NCBI GenBank assembly: GCA_015257455.1
Contig: JABZKD010000004.1
Span: 23,328-87,327 of the forward strand
Length of the DNA: 64,000 nucleotides
Origin: Nanosynbacter sp.
GTDB taxonomy: Bacteria > Patescibacteriota > Saccharimonadia > Saccharimonadales > Saccharimonadaceae
Direction of reading: 5' to 3'
Below the pieces are notes generated by a model. It saw only the letters and a list, made by a program, of their open reading frames with translations. It had not been told where the DNA came from and did no database searches. This document shows positions 1 through 8,821 of this stretch, in pieces; within the stretch, counting starts at the first letter, position 1; every line of letters starts with the position of its first letter. The position numbers were made by a program, and so were the translations under genes.

Positions 1-226
1 CACCATGCACTAATTCATCATTCACCGAAATACAAATCGATCCTGGAAATTTCTCTTCTAATTCATCATAAGAAACCGTCGCTCCCCGTGACACAATCTG
101 TTGCCTTACCCAGGCATCCAGCTCACGCTTGGTCATTCCTACTGCGACGTACTCGCGTAAATCCCGCAAAATCTCCCCCAAAATCTTGCCGCCTTCGCGC
201 ATTGCTTCAATTTTTGCTTTATCCAT
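1..226 (-). CDS. map: Methionine aminopeptidase type I (partial, cut by window edge)
   Basis: The first 75 residues of a methionine aminopeptidase, which removes the initiator Met from nascent proteins after deformylation. The N-terminal helix resembles type I MetAPs, and near the edge the segment CISVNDELVHG is the conserved strand carrying the first substrate-binding His; the metal ligands lie outside the window. The ATG at 226 sits 7 nt after a TATAAT box (minus strand, about 234-239), which suggests a leaderless mRNA independent of the kinase genes upstream. Two adenylate-kinase-like genes upstream recall the usual adk-map neighbourhood of ribosomal protein operons. def and fmt, which act earlier in N-terminal processing, are also in this window. 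Confidence 0.9.
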   Translation of the reverse strand, partial: MDKAKIEAMREGGKILGEILRDLREYVAVGMTKRELDAWVRQQIVSRGATVSYDELEEKFPGSICISVNDELVHG

Positions 227-288
227 AATTGATATTATACTACTCTTTTATACCCCTGTTAATATTTCTGTCAACTAACGCCAAACTT

Positions 289-852
289 CTAAATTACTTT
301 TAACCTACACCAATAGTTCTGGCATTTTTCCGCCTCAACTAGCGCCAAAATTCTCTGATTTACCGTTTTTTCGTCACCATTTCCGTCCACTTCGTAAACT
401 TTTAGGCCTTTTTCCTTCATTTTTGCTAAAAACGGCACACTTTTTTCTCGGTAATAATTAATTTTACGCTGCCAAACCGCCAGATTGTCGTCTTCCCGGC
501 CCCTTAGGCTTAATCTACGGTAAAGCTCATCTTCATCCACCCGAATATCTACTACGAACTCTACCTCTTGAAAAATTCCAGTATTTTCCAACATCTCTAC
601 CTGTTCGACGCTTCCCGGCTGACCATCAAATACTACATCCTTACCCGATTTTATTTCCCGGTACATATTTTCCGTCAAAAGCGCCACCAAAAGTTCTTCT
701 GGAATCATCGCCCCCGTCTGAGTATATTCCTCAAACCGCTTCGAATCACGAATCAATTGCCCCGCTGAAAGCCAAGTTCGCCCCAGTTCCGCCGCCAACA
801 TTCTTCCCTGCGTCGATTTTCCTGCCCCCGCCGGACCGTAAATCATAATCAT
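289..852 (-). CDS. Adenylate-kinase-like nucleoside monophosphate kinase, divergent paralogue
   Basis: A P-loop kinase of 187 residues with Walker A GPAGAGKST at about residues 6-14 and an Arg-rich catalytic stretch (LSLRGRED). It follows the adenylate kinase at 869-1399 by 16 nt and has a GAAAGG ribosome binding site, so the pair look co-transcribed. It is probably a diverged duplicate. Where canonical adenylate kinase has DGYPR or DGFPR it reads FDGQPG, losing the NMP-binding Arg, so its substrate may differ or it may be regulatory. There is no LID domain, and the C-terminal 20 residues are unlike the family. Family assignment is solid; the substrate is unknown. Confidence 0.75.
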   Translation of the reverse strand: MIMIYGPAGAGKSTQGRMLAAELGRTWLSAGQLIRDSKRFEEYTQTGAMIPEELLVALLTENMYREIKSGKDVVFDGQPGSVEQVEMLENTGIFQEVEFVVDIRVDEDELYRRLSLRGREDDNLAVWQRKINYYREKSVPFLAKMKEKGLKVYEVDGNGDEKTVNQRILALVEAEKCQNYWCRLKVI

Positions 853-868
853 TCTTATGCGCCTTTCT

Positions 869-1399
869 TTATTTCCTTATTACTTCGTTTTTCATCATCG
901 AAAGCGCCCTCTCGTAGACCTCTTCCGGCGTCCCTACCCCGTCAAGCACCAAAAATCCTACCCCACTTCCGAGTAGTGGTGCAATAATTTTCCCTCTGTT
1001 ATCTTGGTAAATTTTCCAGCGTTCTTCAAAAATTTCCGGCGAATCTTGCTCGCGTCCCCTTAAAGCGATACGTTTTTCCACCTCGGCTTTTGACACATCC
1101 ACCTCTATCATGTAATCAATTTTAATTCCCCTCGACATTAAAATATCTACTTGGTTTGCCGTCCTCGGATATCCGTCAACAATTGCATTTTGCGCAGTTT
1201 CTAATCTCGAAAAAATCAAATTCGACACCATCTGATCGTCAAACAACTGCGCCGTTGCCAATTTTTCTTGCACCCACGGCTCCTTGCTTTCTCTCAGAAT
1301 CGCTCCACCGGAAATCCATTCCCAGCCTAGCTCCTCCGCTAATCTTTTACCTAAAGTACTTTTGCCGCTTCCCGGTCCGCCTAAAAATATTACATTCAT
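869..1399 (-). CDS. adk: Adenylate kinase, short form without LID domain
   Basis: Catalyses ATP + AMP = 2 ADP. Walker A GGPGSGKST lies near the N-terminus, VDGYPRT matches the NMP-binding loop, and IALRGRE supplies catalytic arginines. At 176 residues it is the short type without the zinc/LID insert. I chose the ATG at 1399 (MNVIF) over an upstream codon because an extended -10 (TGGTATACT) ends about 6 nt before it, which would make the mRNA leaderless, and the longer version would run into the rpsU terminator. The second kinase gene follows at 852. Confidence 0.85.
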   Translation of the reverse strand: MNVIFLGGPGSGKSTLGKRLAEELGWEWISGGAILRESKEPWVQEKLATAQLFDDQMVSNLIFSRLETAQNAIVDGYPRTANQVDILMSRGIKIDYMIEVDVSKAEVEKRIALRGREQDSPEIFEERWKIYQDNRGKIIAPLLGSGVGFLVLDGVGTPEEVYERALSMMKNEVIRK

Positions 1400-1422
1400 T
1401 ATTTTAAGTATACCATTAACTG

Positions 1423-1450
1423 ACATCAAAAAACCCTCATCTGCGAGGGT
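1423..1450 (-). terminator. Intrinsic terminator after rpsU
   Basis: On the minus strand ACCCTCGCAGATGAGGGT forms a 7-bp hairpin followed by a T6 run. It lies just after the rpsU stop codon and separates rpsU from the adk promoter. Confidence 0.8.
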
Positions 1451-1456
1451 TTTTAG

Positions 1457-1675
1457 TTATTTTAAGCCAAGTTTAATTCGTTCGGTTTTTTCTGCTTTGC
1501 GGATTTCACGCAAAATTGCCTTACGACGACGCTCTCTCTTGGAAATAGGCTTAGAGAAACGTAATTGTGATTTTGCTAGTGGCATAATTCCACTCTGTAA
1601 AACCTTACGATTAAAACGACGAATAATATTCTCGTTAGCCTCACCCTGGTCTTTTCTAGTTACTTTTATTGACAT
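1457..1675 (-). CDS. rpsU: Small ribosomal subunit protein bS21
   Basis: A 72-residue very basic protein that matches bS21: N-terminal MSIKVTRKDQGE, then a NENIIRRFNRKV helix and a C-terminal Lys/Arg-rich tail (SKRERRRKA). bS21 binds near the 3' end of 16S rRNA at the mRNA exit path. The ATG is 8 nt after an extended -10 (TGGTATAAT), so a leaderless transcript is likely. The gene forms a single-gene unit with its own terminator at 1423-1450. Confidence 0.9.
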   Translation of the reverse strand: MSIKVTRKDQGEANENIIRRFNRKVLQSGIMPLAKSQLRFSKPISKRERRRKAILREIRKAEKTERIKLGLK

Positions 1676-1715
1676 ATAGCAGAATTATACCAGAGAGCCG
1701 CAGATTTTTCAATAT

Positions 1716-3338
1716 CTAATCACTGCTATCACTTTTTTTAATTTGCAGCAATCGACTTTCCACGGTTTTTCGTCCTCTCCACTCATTGAGTACTAAATTT
1801 ATATGCACATTGTAGGTAGCGTCCTTATCTAAATTAAACCACTCTTCCCGCGCATTAAAAACCAAAGCCTTGAACAAATTTCCGTCTTTTTCCAGAGTAA
1901 ACTTCAAGTGTTTCTTCTCCACACCAAGCGTCTCTACGAACTTAATTTTTGTATTCAAAAGCTCAAAAATTGGCTCCGCATTCCCTTGTCCAAATGGCTG
2001 AAGTACCGACATTTCTTCATATAAATCCACATCCAGTTCCGCCAAGTTATCCACCTGAATATCTTCCGTTACCTCCAGATATTTTTCTTGTTCAGTTAAG
2101 TTTAAACTTCGATAATATTGATTCACCGCCTCTTTGAAGCGCATTAAATCTTCTTTTTTCAGCTTCACTCCACAAGCCGCCGCGTGACCACCCCCACCAA
2201 TTAAGGTCTCATTTACTGCCTTAATTGCTTCCGCCAAATTAAAATCCCCGAACGACCGACCCGAACCCTTATAAATGCCATCTGTTTCCCCCAAAACGAA
2301 GGCTGGTCTGCGGTATTTTTCTACTAACCTCCCAGCAATAATTCCTAGCACTCCTTCATGCCAGTTGCCAGCCGCCACAATCACTGGCTCGCTATCGACT
2401 AAAATCTCTTCCAATGCCGCTCGTTGTGTCGTACGTCTCTCCCCGTTTAATCGATTCAACTCCTCCGCCAACATTGCCGCCTCTGCTCGCTCTTTCGACA
2501 TCAAAAGTTTTAATGAAATTTCCGCCGACTCCATGCGTCCACCGGCATTTAATCGTGGTCCAATTTGGAAACCAATAGCCTCTGAATCAATTTTTTGTAC
2601 ACCCGCCACCCGCATCAATTCTAAAAGCCCCACACGCTTTGTTTTCTGCAAAATAATCAAACCAAAATATGCCAGTTCCCGATTAATCTGATTCATCACC
2701 ATCGAATCACAAATCGTCCCAATCAAAACTAGATCGAGAAACCATTTCTCTTGATTCTGCGGAATTAACCCCTCGAGTACTAGTGCCTGCATCACCATAA
2801 AAGCCACTCCCGCCCCACAAATTTCCCGAAGCTCTTTTCCCTCTAAATCGGCTTCCTCCTCCCCATATCGCTTCGGATTCACCACGGCAAACGCTCGCTC
2901 TGGCACTCCACTCATTAGTTCGTGATGGTCGGTCACTATTGTATCAATTTTGTGTTCAGCTAATTTTTTGATCACTTCCGCGTTATTACTGCCGCAGTCC
3001 ACGGTCACTACCAGACCTACTTTGAGCCCCACGGCCCTCTCCAGGCACCTTTCACTCATACCATAACCGTCAATAAAACGATCCGGTAACATCACTTCCA
3101 CTCGCTTCACCCCCGCTAGTTTCAGCGCCTCACACATAATCGTACTCGCGGTTACACCATCCACGTCGTAGTCGCCATAAACTAGCACCGTCTCGCCCTG
3201 GTTTACTGCCACTTTAATTCGCGCTACCGCTACCTCAATATCTGGCAACTTCTTTGCGTGTTCTAAACTATATTTTGGCCGCAAAAATTCTTCCGACACC
3301 CCTCTTTTCGCTAGAATTTCCTCAAAAATCTTCGACAT
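1716..3338 (-). CDS. recJ: Single-stranded-DNA-specific exonuclease RecJ
   Basis: A DHH-superfamily 5'-3' ssDNA exonuclease acting in recombination and repair. The 540 residues show motif I YGDYDVDG (residues 54-61), motif II VTVDCGSN (about 109-116), the DHH motif TDHHE (about 135-139) and the DHHA1 glycine motif GGGGHAAACG near residue 390; a C-terminal OB-like region follows. Length is close to that of other RecJ proteins. It starts 11 nt after the winged-helix gene at 3350-3649, so the two form an operon. Confidence 0.93.
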   Translation of the reverse strand: MSKIFEEILAKRGVSEEFLRPKYSLEHAKKLPDIEVAVARIKVAVNQGETVLVYGDYDVDGVTASTIMCEALKLAGVKRVEVMLPDRFIDGYGMSERCLERAVGLKVGLVVTVDCGSNNAEVIKKLAEHKIDTIVTDHHELMSGVPERAFAVVNPKRYGEEEADLEGKELREICGAGVAFMVMQALVLEGLIPQNQEKWFLDLVLIGTICDSMVMNQINRELAYFGLIILQKTKRVGLLELMRVAGVQKIDSEAIGFQIGPRLNAGGRMESAEISLKLLMSKERAEAAMLAEELNRLNGERRTTQRAALEEILVDSEPVIVAAGNWHEGVLGIIAGRLVEKYRRPAFVLGETDGIYKGSGRSFGDFNLAEAIKAVNETLIGGGGHAAACGVKLKKEDLMRFKEAVNQYYRSLNLTEQEKYLEVTEDIQVDNLAELDVDLYEEMSVLQPFGQGNAEPIFELLNTKIKFVETLGVEKKHLKFTLEKDGNLFKALVFNAREEWFNLDKDATYNVHINLVLNEWRGRKTVESRLLQIKKSDSSD

Positions 3339-3349
3339 ACTTCAAAAAA

Positions 3350-3649
3350 TTATTGAATTGTCTTCGTTACTTTTTGATTTGGTGACATTTGCTGACTTTT
3401 AATCACGATCGTCTGCAATTCTTTCAATATTGGATATTGTTTATTTGTCTGATAAATAGTCGTGTTACCCTTTTTCGAAGTCACCAAAAAATTTGCCTTT
3501 TCCAGCCTCTTTAGTTCCCTTTGAATATTACCCGCATCCTCGTGAATCAACTTCGCCAGCCCCCTAACGTGAACTTTAAAGTCCGGATATTTGGCAAAAA
3601 CTACCAAAATTTTCCGGCGAACCCGAGATGTGATAAAAACATCTAACAT
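3350..3649 (-). CDS. Small winged-helix DNA-binding protein (ArsR/MarR-like)
   Basis: A 99-residue protein with a predicted winged helix: SRVRRKILVVF helix, VHVRGLAKLI and NIQRELKRLEKANFL recognition region, then a wing TSKKGNTTIYQ. No effector domain is visible. It leads the recJ operon and could regulate itself or recJ. Its start has a leader with an AGAGG ribosome binding site, and its promoter region overlaps the divergent promoter of priA. A related N-terminal domain occurs in the protein at 47138-47743. Confidence 0.7.
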   Translation of the reverse strand: MLDVFITSRVRRKILVVFAKYPDFKVHVRGLAKLIHEDAGNIQRELKRLEKANFLVTSKKGNTTIYQTNKQYPILKELQTIVIKSQQMSPNQKVTKTIQ

Positions 3650-3698
3650 TTACCTCTTTCCTTTCTTAAAGTATATCATAAATGCTAAAATATACTTG

Positions 3699-5711
3699 AT
3701 GTACTATGAGGTAATTCCCACCACTACTTTCAAAAAATCCCCTCTCTTTTCTGATGGTCTCCTTACCTACTCTTTTGACCAAAACCTCGCTCCCGGCATC
3801 ATTGTCTCTATTCCTCTCGGCAAGAAAACCGCTCTCGGTATTATTTATCAAAAAACCACCGCCCCCACTGATCAAAACTTCATTATTAAATCGATTAATA
3901 AAATTGTTCACCCAATCCCCCTGCCAAACCATCTCTTAAAAAGTCTTGCCTGGCTCTCCTCTTACTATCTAAATCCAGTCGCCAAAACCGCCAATCTTTT
4001 TCTTCCTCTCGGCATTGAGAAAAACCGTCGCAAAAAATCTTCTGCCTCCACTTTTATTCCCCAGTCTTCTAATCCGATCCAAGACATGACCTCTCCTAAC
4101 GCAGCCACAACTACCCACTACCAAATCCCGCTCAACCCCGCTCAAAAACAGGCCCTCACCGAACTACGTAAAATCAAAACTCACACCAAACTCCTTCACG
4201 GCATTACCGGTTCCGGTAAGACCAATATCTACCTCGAGCTCGCTAGCCAAGTTTTTAGCTCAAACCAATCCGTGATTCTTCTCGTTCCTGAAATTTCCCT
4301 CACCCCACAATTAGTTGGTCGTTTTCAGGAACATTTTGGCACTCAAGTGATTTCCCTACATTCCAAGCTCACCGAAGCTGAACGCCACCTCATTTGGCAA
4401 CGCATCCACGAGGCTGATCAATCCACACCCTTTGTTATCATTGGCCCACGTTCCGCTCTTTTTTCGCCCCTCAAAAACCTTGGCCTCATTATTATCGATG
4501 AAGCCCATGAGCCTAGTTTCTATCAAGATACTTCACCACGCTACCATGCGCTCCGTCTCGCTAGCTTCATGGCTCAAACCCTCAAAATTGATTGTCTCCT
4601 CGGCACCGCCACCCCACGTGTGGAAGATTATTTTTTAGCACAAAAGAATCACGCCTACGTCGCCCTCTCTGAAAAGGCTAAATCCATTACCAGCCAAACT
4701 AAAATTAGCCTCATCGACCTTAAAGATCGCGCTCTTTTCACACGTAACCGCTATTTTTCCGACGCTCTACTGCAAGACATCGAAAATAATCTTAAACAGC
4801 ACAAACAAACTCTACTTTTTCATAATCGTCGTGGCTCTGCCCCGCTCACAATCTGCGAACACTGTGGCTACCAGGTCCTCTGCCCCAATTGTCTTCTTCC
4901 GCTCACTCTTCATAGCGACTCCTATCAGCTGATTTGCCACACTTGTGGCCACCATGAACCAGTCCCTTCCACTTGTCCGGTCTGCCATCACGGCTCCCTT
5001 ATTCATAAAGGTTTCGGCACCAAGCTTCTCGAATCAGAACTTAAAAAACTCTTTAAATCTGCTCACATTGCTCGCTTTGACGCAGACAATACTACCACCG
5101 ATTCGCTCACCCAAAATTTTGAAGCCGTCAAAAACGGTGATATTGACATCATTATCGGCACTCAAACCATCGCCAAAGGTCTTGACCTCCCATTATTAAA
5201 CACCGTCGGTATCGTCCAAGCTGACGCCAATCTCAATCTGCCGGATTATGCCGCCGAAGAACGTACTTTCCAGCTCATCACCCAGGTTATCGGTCGCGTC
5301 GGACGCGGACATAATGATGTTAATCACGTTTTTCTCCAAACCTTTCAACCTGAACATCCCGTCATCCTCGCGGCTAAATCCTTAGATTATGCCAAGTTTG
5401 CCGATTATCTTCTCAAAAAACGCCAACTTTCTCACTTACCGCCATTTTTCTATTTACTTCGCATCTCTATCGTTAAAAAGACTGAAGATCTCGCCATTAA
5501 AAAGATCATGAGTCTACATAGCACACTCAAAAAATTTCCCGACGTTTATCTTTCCGCTCCTACGCCCTCCTTTCATGAATACACCCCCAGTGGCTATTCT
5601 TGGCAAATCATCGTCAAAGCCAAAAAACGTGACTCGCTTACCCACCTCATTGAGTCACTTGACCAATATCCCGAAATTCGCTTCGCTATCGACCCACCAA
5701 GCCTCATCTAA
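3699..5711 (+). CDS. priA: Primosomal protein N' (replication restart helicase PriA)
   Basis: A superfamily 2 DNA helicase that reloads the replisome at stalled forks. Visible are Walker A GITGSGKT, the DEAH box IIDEAH, and the eight-Cys zinc-binding insert (CEHC, CPNC, CHTC, CPVC) between the helicase lobes, followed by IGTQTIAKG and QVIGRVGRG helicase motifs. The ATG at 3699 (MYYEVIP) gives 670 residues; longer starts would read through the promoter. An extended -10 (TGCTAAAAT) ends about 7 nt before this ATG, suggesting a leaderless mRNA. Divergent from the winged-helix gene. Confidence 0.93.
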   Translation: MYYEVIPTTTFKKSPLFSDGLLTYSFDQNLAPGIIVSIPLGKKTALGIIYQKTTAPTDQNFIIKSINKIVHPIPLPNHLLKSLAWLSSYYLNPVAKTANLFLPLGIEKNRRKKSSASTFIPQSSNPIQDMTSPNAATTTHYQIPLNPAQKQALTELRKIKTHTKLLHGITGSGKTNIYLELASQVFSSNQSVILLVPEISLTPQLVGRFQEHFGTQVISLHSKLTEAERHLIWQRIHEADQSTPFVIIGPRSALFSPLKNLGLIIIDEAHEPSFYQDTSPRYHALRLASFMAQTLKIDCLLGTATPRVEDYFLAQKNHAYVALSEKAKSITSQTKISLIDLKDRALFTRNRYFSDALLQDIENNLKQHKQTLLFHNRRGSAPLTICEHCGYQVLCPNCLLPLTLHSDSYQLICHTCGHHEPVPSTCPVCHHGSLIHKGFGTKLLESELKKLFKSAHIARFDADNTTTDSLTQNFEAVKNGDIDIIIGTQTIAKGLDLPLLNTVGIVQADANLNLPDYAAEERTFQLITQVIGRVGRGHNDVNHVFLQTFQPEHPVILAAKSLDYAKFADYLLKKRQLSHLPPFFYLLRISIVKKTEDLAIKKIMSLHSTLKKFPDVYLSAPTPSFHEYTPSGYSWQIIVKAKKRDSLTHLIESLDQYPEIRFAIDPPSLI

Positions 5712-6280
5712 TTCGCCAAACCTGACCTGTTCCACTTAGGTCTAACCAGACCCGCCAGGCCTGATTCAGCATTTTAAGCTAAATTTAATTCCTTTAATTT
5801 CTAGGTGATATTTTCTGCGCCCACCACGGCGCCCTTATCAAAACTTAAATGGAGGAAGAATAGTATATTTGAAATTATGATTATAAAAATCTAGGATACT
5901 TTTTTGGTCATATGTGTTGAGAGATAGTTCTAATTATAGTATGGGAGTTTAATATAATTCTTTCTTCCTCCATCCAAGCCTTGCCTTTTGGCGTCTATTT
6001 CGTTTTTTGTCCTTTCCTTTAATTAATTGTGATTATTTAGCTTCATTATAAGACTTCCAATTTTTAGAAAACCTCTCTCCCTACCAAACCCCTAGTCTAT
6101 CTCTACCGCACAAGATAAAAAGTTACTCCTAAAATATCCATAAATCACCCTTAGAACACACCCCAAAATCCTCACAAATCAACCTCGAAATTATTCCAAC
6201 AGCTTCAGAAAATGCCTCGCCCCCTCACCATATATTGCTTAAGCTTTATAAAAACCCAAAATCGGTTATAATATTAAGAT
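5712..6280. other. Intergenic region of 569 nt between priA and def
   Basis: No coding sequence is visible. It contains a 12-bp perfect inverted repeat enclosing about 100 nt (5849-5973), a small GC-rich hairpin near 5815-5835, and at its right edge the def promoter. I saw no clear promoter for an RNA spanning the inverted repeat. Confidence 0.6.
5849..5973. repeat. Inverted repeat enclosing about 100 nt, possible structured RNA
   Basis: ATGGAGGAAGAA at 5849-5860 is perfectly complementary to 5962-5973, and after an internal loop TATATT pairs with AATATA, giving a rod of 18 bp around an AT-rich interior. The strand of any transcript is unclear; a TATAAT on the minus strand near 6050 is one possible promoter. 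Confidence 0.4.
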
Positions 6281-6856
6281 ATGAAAATTATTGAATCTCC
6301 TGACCCAAGACTTCGTCAAAAGTCTCAAAAGGTCAACTATGTTACTGATGAAATTAAAGATATGATCCAGGCAATGGTCGATGCCAGCCTCGAATGGGAA
6401 AAATCTCACCCCCACGAGCTCTCTGCCGCTATGGCTGCCCCTCAGCTCGGCATTAACAAGCGTCTAATTATTATCCGCGACAGTATGGATGACAAAGCAA
6501 ATACTTCCTTCACTACCCTTGTCGACCCAGAAATCATCAAACAAGAAGGTAAAATTGTCGAAGATTTCGAAGGCTGTCTCTCTGTCCCATTTATTTATGG
6601 TAAGGTCCCACGCTACTCGAAAATTCGCGTCAAAGCTAAACTCGAAGATGGCACTGAGGTACGCATTAAAGCTACCGATGAGCTAGCCCGCACCCTCGCT
6701 CACGAAATTGATCACCTTGACGGTATCCTCTTTATTGATCGTATTAAAGATAAGACTGACGCCTTCTTCGAGCTCGACAAAAACGGTGACCTACAGCCAG
6801 TCGATTACGAAACTCGTATTAAAAATAACAAACAACTCTTCCCTGACGAAGACTAG
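6281..6856 (+). CDS. def: Peptide deformylase
   Basis: Removes the formyl group from the N-terminal Met of new proteins. All three motifs are present: MAAPQLG (residues 51-57, usual form GLAAPQ), EGCLSVP (97-103, metal ligand Cys99) and HEIDHLDG (141-148, ligands His141 and His145, catalytic Glu142). The 191 residues include an acidic tail. TATAAT lies 8 nt before the ATG, so translation is probably leaderless. fmt follows 39 nt downstream, so this is a def-fmt operon. Confidence 0.94.
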   Translation: MKIIESPDPRLRQKSQKVNYVTDEIKDMIQAMVDASLEWEKSHPHELSAAMAAPQLGINKRLIIIRDSMDDKANTSFTTLVDPEIIKQEGKIVEDFEGCLSVPFIYGKVPRYSKIRVKAKLEDGTEVRIKATDELARTLAHEIDHLDGILFIDRIKDKTDAFFELDKNGDLQPVDYETRIKNNKQLFPDED

Positions 6857-6895
6857 TCTTTTTCTATTGAACACATATTTTATTTGAGGTAAAAA

Positions 6896-7696
6896 ATGAG
6901 CACAAAATTTATCTTTTTTGGTAACGGACCTCTGGCGGAAGCCACATTAAATCAACTTCTTACCGCTAAAAATCTGGAATTAGTTTTCCATGCTAAAACT
7001 AAGGAAGATTTAGTAGAGGTTGCCCGTTTAATGCAGGAAAATCCTGAAATTAAGGGCATTCTCGCTAGTTTCGGTGTCCTAATCAAGTCCGATTTACTTG
7101 AACTGTTTGAACCCGAAGGTATTCTCAATCTCCACCCCTCTCTCCTTCCTCTTTACCGTGGTGCCTCACCAATTGAATCTGCGATTTTAAACGGCGATCA
7201 AGATTTTTCTGTCTCTATCATGAAGCTCGTTAAAGCCATGGACGCCGGACCAATTTACTACCAAACCACTCTTAAGGCCTCTGAATTCTCATCCAACCTA
7301 CCCGAAAAATCTGAAATCTACCAAAAACTTGCCACCCTTGGTGCCAATTGGCTGATCGAACACCTGAACTCCCTACCAAAACCTACCCTACAAGACGATG
7401 AGAAGGCCACCTTCACCACTAAGTTTGATAAAACCGACTCGAACCTATCCTTGTCCGAAATGAGCGCCACAGAAGCTCTCAATCGCATTCGCGCCTTCCA
7501 AGGCTTTCCTAAAAGCAAGCTTCAAATTCACGGCCTTGAGTGCATCATTTTGAAAGCCCATATCGAGACTGAAAAATCCGCTAATCCCCTTTCTTTTGTC
7601 TGCCAGGACGGTAATTTTCTCGTCATCGATCAGCTTCAGCCAGCCAGCAAGAGACCTATGGACGCCAAATCCTTTATCAACGGCTACCTAAAATAG
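6896..7696 (+). CDS. fmt: Methionyl-tRNA formyltransferase, short form
   Basis: Formylates initiator Met-tRNA. The catalytic hydrolase domain shows a GNGPLAE start in place of the usual GTPxFA, NLHPSLLPLYRGASP (active-site Asn/His and the SLLPxYRG motif) and MDAGPIYYQ. At 266 residues it is about 50 shorter than typical; the C-terminal tRNA-binding domain is reduced but recognisable (RIRAFQGFP). It has a GAGG ribosome binding site, as expected for an operon-internal gene after def. Confidence 0.9.
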   Translation: MSTKFIFFGNGPLAEATLNQLLTAKNLELVFHAKTKEDLVEVARLMQENPEIKGILASFGVLIKSDLLELFEPEGILNLHPSLLPLYRGASPIESAILNGDQDFSVSIMKLVKAMDAGPIYYQTTLKASEFSSNLPEKSEIYQKLATLGANWLIEHLNSLPKPTLQDDEKATFTTKFDKTDSNLSLSEMSATEALNRIRAFQGFPKSKLQIHGLECIILKAHIETEKSANPLSFVCQDGNFLVIDQLQPASKRPMDAKSFINGYLK

Positions 7697-7767
7697 TCCG
7701 CTGCCTCCCTAAGCTTCCAAAATCCAGAGCTCAAAAAACTAAACAATCCTCCACTCTGCGCCACTTT

Positions 7768-7803
7768 ACCATCAAAAATCCCTCTTCCGAGGGATTTAAA
7801 TTT
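7768..7803. terminator. Bidirectional terminator between fmt and the 7825-8250 gene
   Basis: AAATCCCTCTTCCGAGGGATTT forms a strong hairpin flanked by A/T runs, between the convergent def-fmt operon and the minus-strand gene. Confidence 0.75.
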
Positions 7804-7824
7804 TGTGTTCAAAGTATTTTTAAT

Positions 7825-8250
7825 CTATAAAGTCATCGAGTTGCGAATTTCCGCACTTGAAGCACGCACCTCCTGTTTCAACTCTTCAAATACTTGACGA
7901 GAAACCTCTGCATAGTTTGGGCGATTGGTTTGAATCCATTTTACACTCAAATATTCACTTAAAATATCCACCGTCCCCTCTGTTACTCCGTAGCGTTTCA
8001 AAAGATTTTGATAAACTTCATCGATGCGATAATCACCTAGCTTCGCCAAGGCTTTAATCATCACATTTTTATCTTTCTTCATAATACCGTCGAATTCTTC
8101 GAGTTGCTCCAAACTCAAGCCTTCACTCAATTTTTCACCGATACGGTTTTCTAGCAGTCTCTGTGCTTCTTCGATGAAAGCGGTTCTTTGCATCTCATCA
8201 AGATCACCTAGTTCCGTTTCTCTCAAAAAATTTTCATCCACCCGAATCAT
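7825..8250 (-). CDS. DUF5663-like protein, helical, unknown function
   Basis: 141 residues, predicted entirely alpha-helical and acidic, with no membrane segment or signal. The pattern of the first half (ELGDLDEMQRTAFIEEAQ, then RIGEKLSEGLS, then LEEFDGIM) resembles a short helical domain repeatedly seen in Patescibacteria, which I recall as DUF5663; that name is from memory. An AGGAGA ribosome binding site lies 5 nt before the ATG with a TATAAT box further up. It lies 88 nt downstream of sufU and has its own promoter. Confidence 0.6.
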   Translation of the reverse strand: MIRVDENFLRETELGDLDEMQRTAFIEEAQRLLENRIGEKLSEGLSLEQLEEFDGIMKKDKNVMIKALAKLGDYRIDEVYQNLLKRYGVTEGTVDILSEYLSVKWIQTNRPNYAEVSRQVFEELKQEVRASSAEIRNSMTL

Positions 8251-8338
8251 ATTATCTCCTAATTTACCCCATTATAACGCTTTTTTCTATCAACCACAAG
8301 CGTTATTCCAGTCGCGACAATTTTTAATCAAAAAATCA

Positions 8339-8785
8339 TCATTCTTCCCCCTCTTCTAAAATCCGCCAAGCCAATTTCGCACATTTCACCCTCGCTGGCA
8401 TATTTTGAATCATCGAAAAAACTTCTAACTCACCCCTAATTTTCTGCGCTTTTTCGCTTGAAATTCCCATCACCAAATCAAAGAATCCCTGCATCAGCTC
8501 TCGTGCTTCATCCAAAGTTTTCCCTCTAATCGCATCAATCATCATATCTGCCGAAACCTTCGAAATTGCACAACCCACCCCTGAAAAACTGCCTTCCAAA
8601 ATTATCCCATTCTTAATCTCCAAATTCATCACAAGTTCATCACCACAACTGTGATTCACCAAAGTTTTGGTCAAATTCGCCTCGATTTTTCGCTCAAAAT
8701 TCAACGGATTTAAATTCCGCTCCAGTAATTCTTCTCTGTACTTGCTCTGAATTTCTCGCATTAATTTCTTCTCCAATTTCACCAA
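8339..8785 (-). CDS. sufU: Iron-sulfur cluster assembly protein SufU (IscU-like)
   Basis: Accepts sulfur from the cysteine desulfurase SufS for the SUF scaffold. Conserved ligands are Cys47 and Asp49 (in NHSCGD), Cys72 (GVGCAIS) and Cys135 (ARVKCA), the zinc-binding pattern of Gram-positive SufU. The 148 residues include a longer N-terminal helix than usual. It is the last gene of the sufC-sufB-sufS-sufU operon, 36 nt after sufS. As a SufU it would act as a zinc-dependent sulfurtransferase rather than a scaffold. Confidence 0.88.
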   Translation of the reverse strand: MVKLEKKLMREIQSKYREELLERNLNPLNFERKIEANLTKTLVNHSCGDELVMNLEIKNGIILEGSFSGVGCAISKVSADMMIDAIRGKTLDEARELMQGFFDLVMGISSEKAQKIRGELEVFSMIQNMPARVKCAKLAWRILEEGEE

Positions 8786-8821
8786 ATCTCATTCATTTCC
8801 GTGAACATCCCCCGTCGACCA

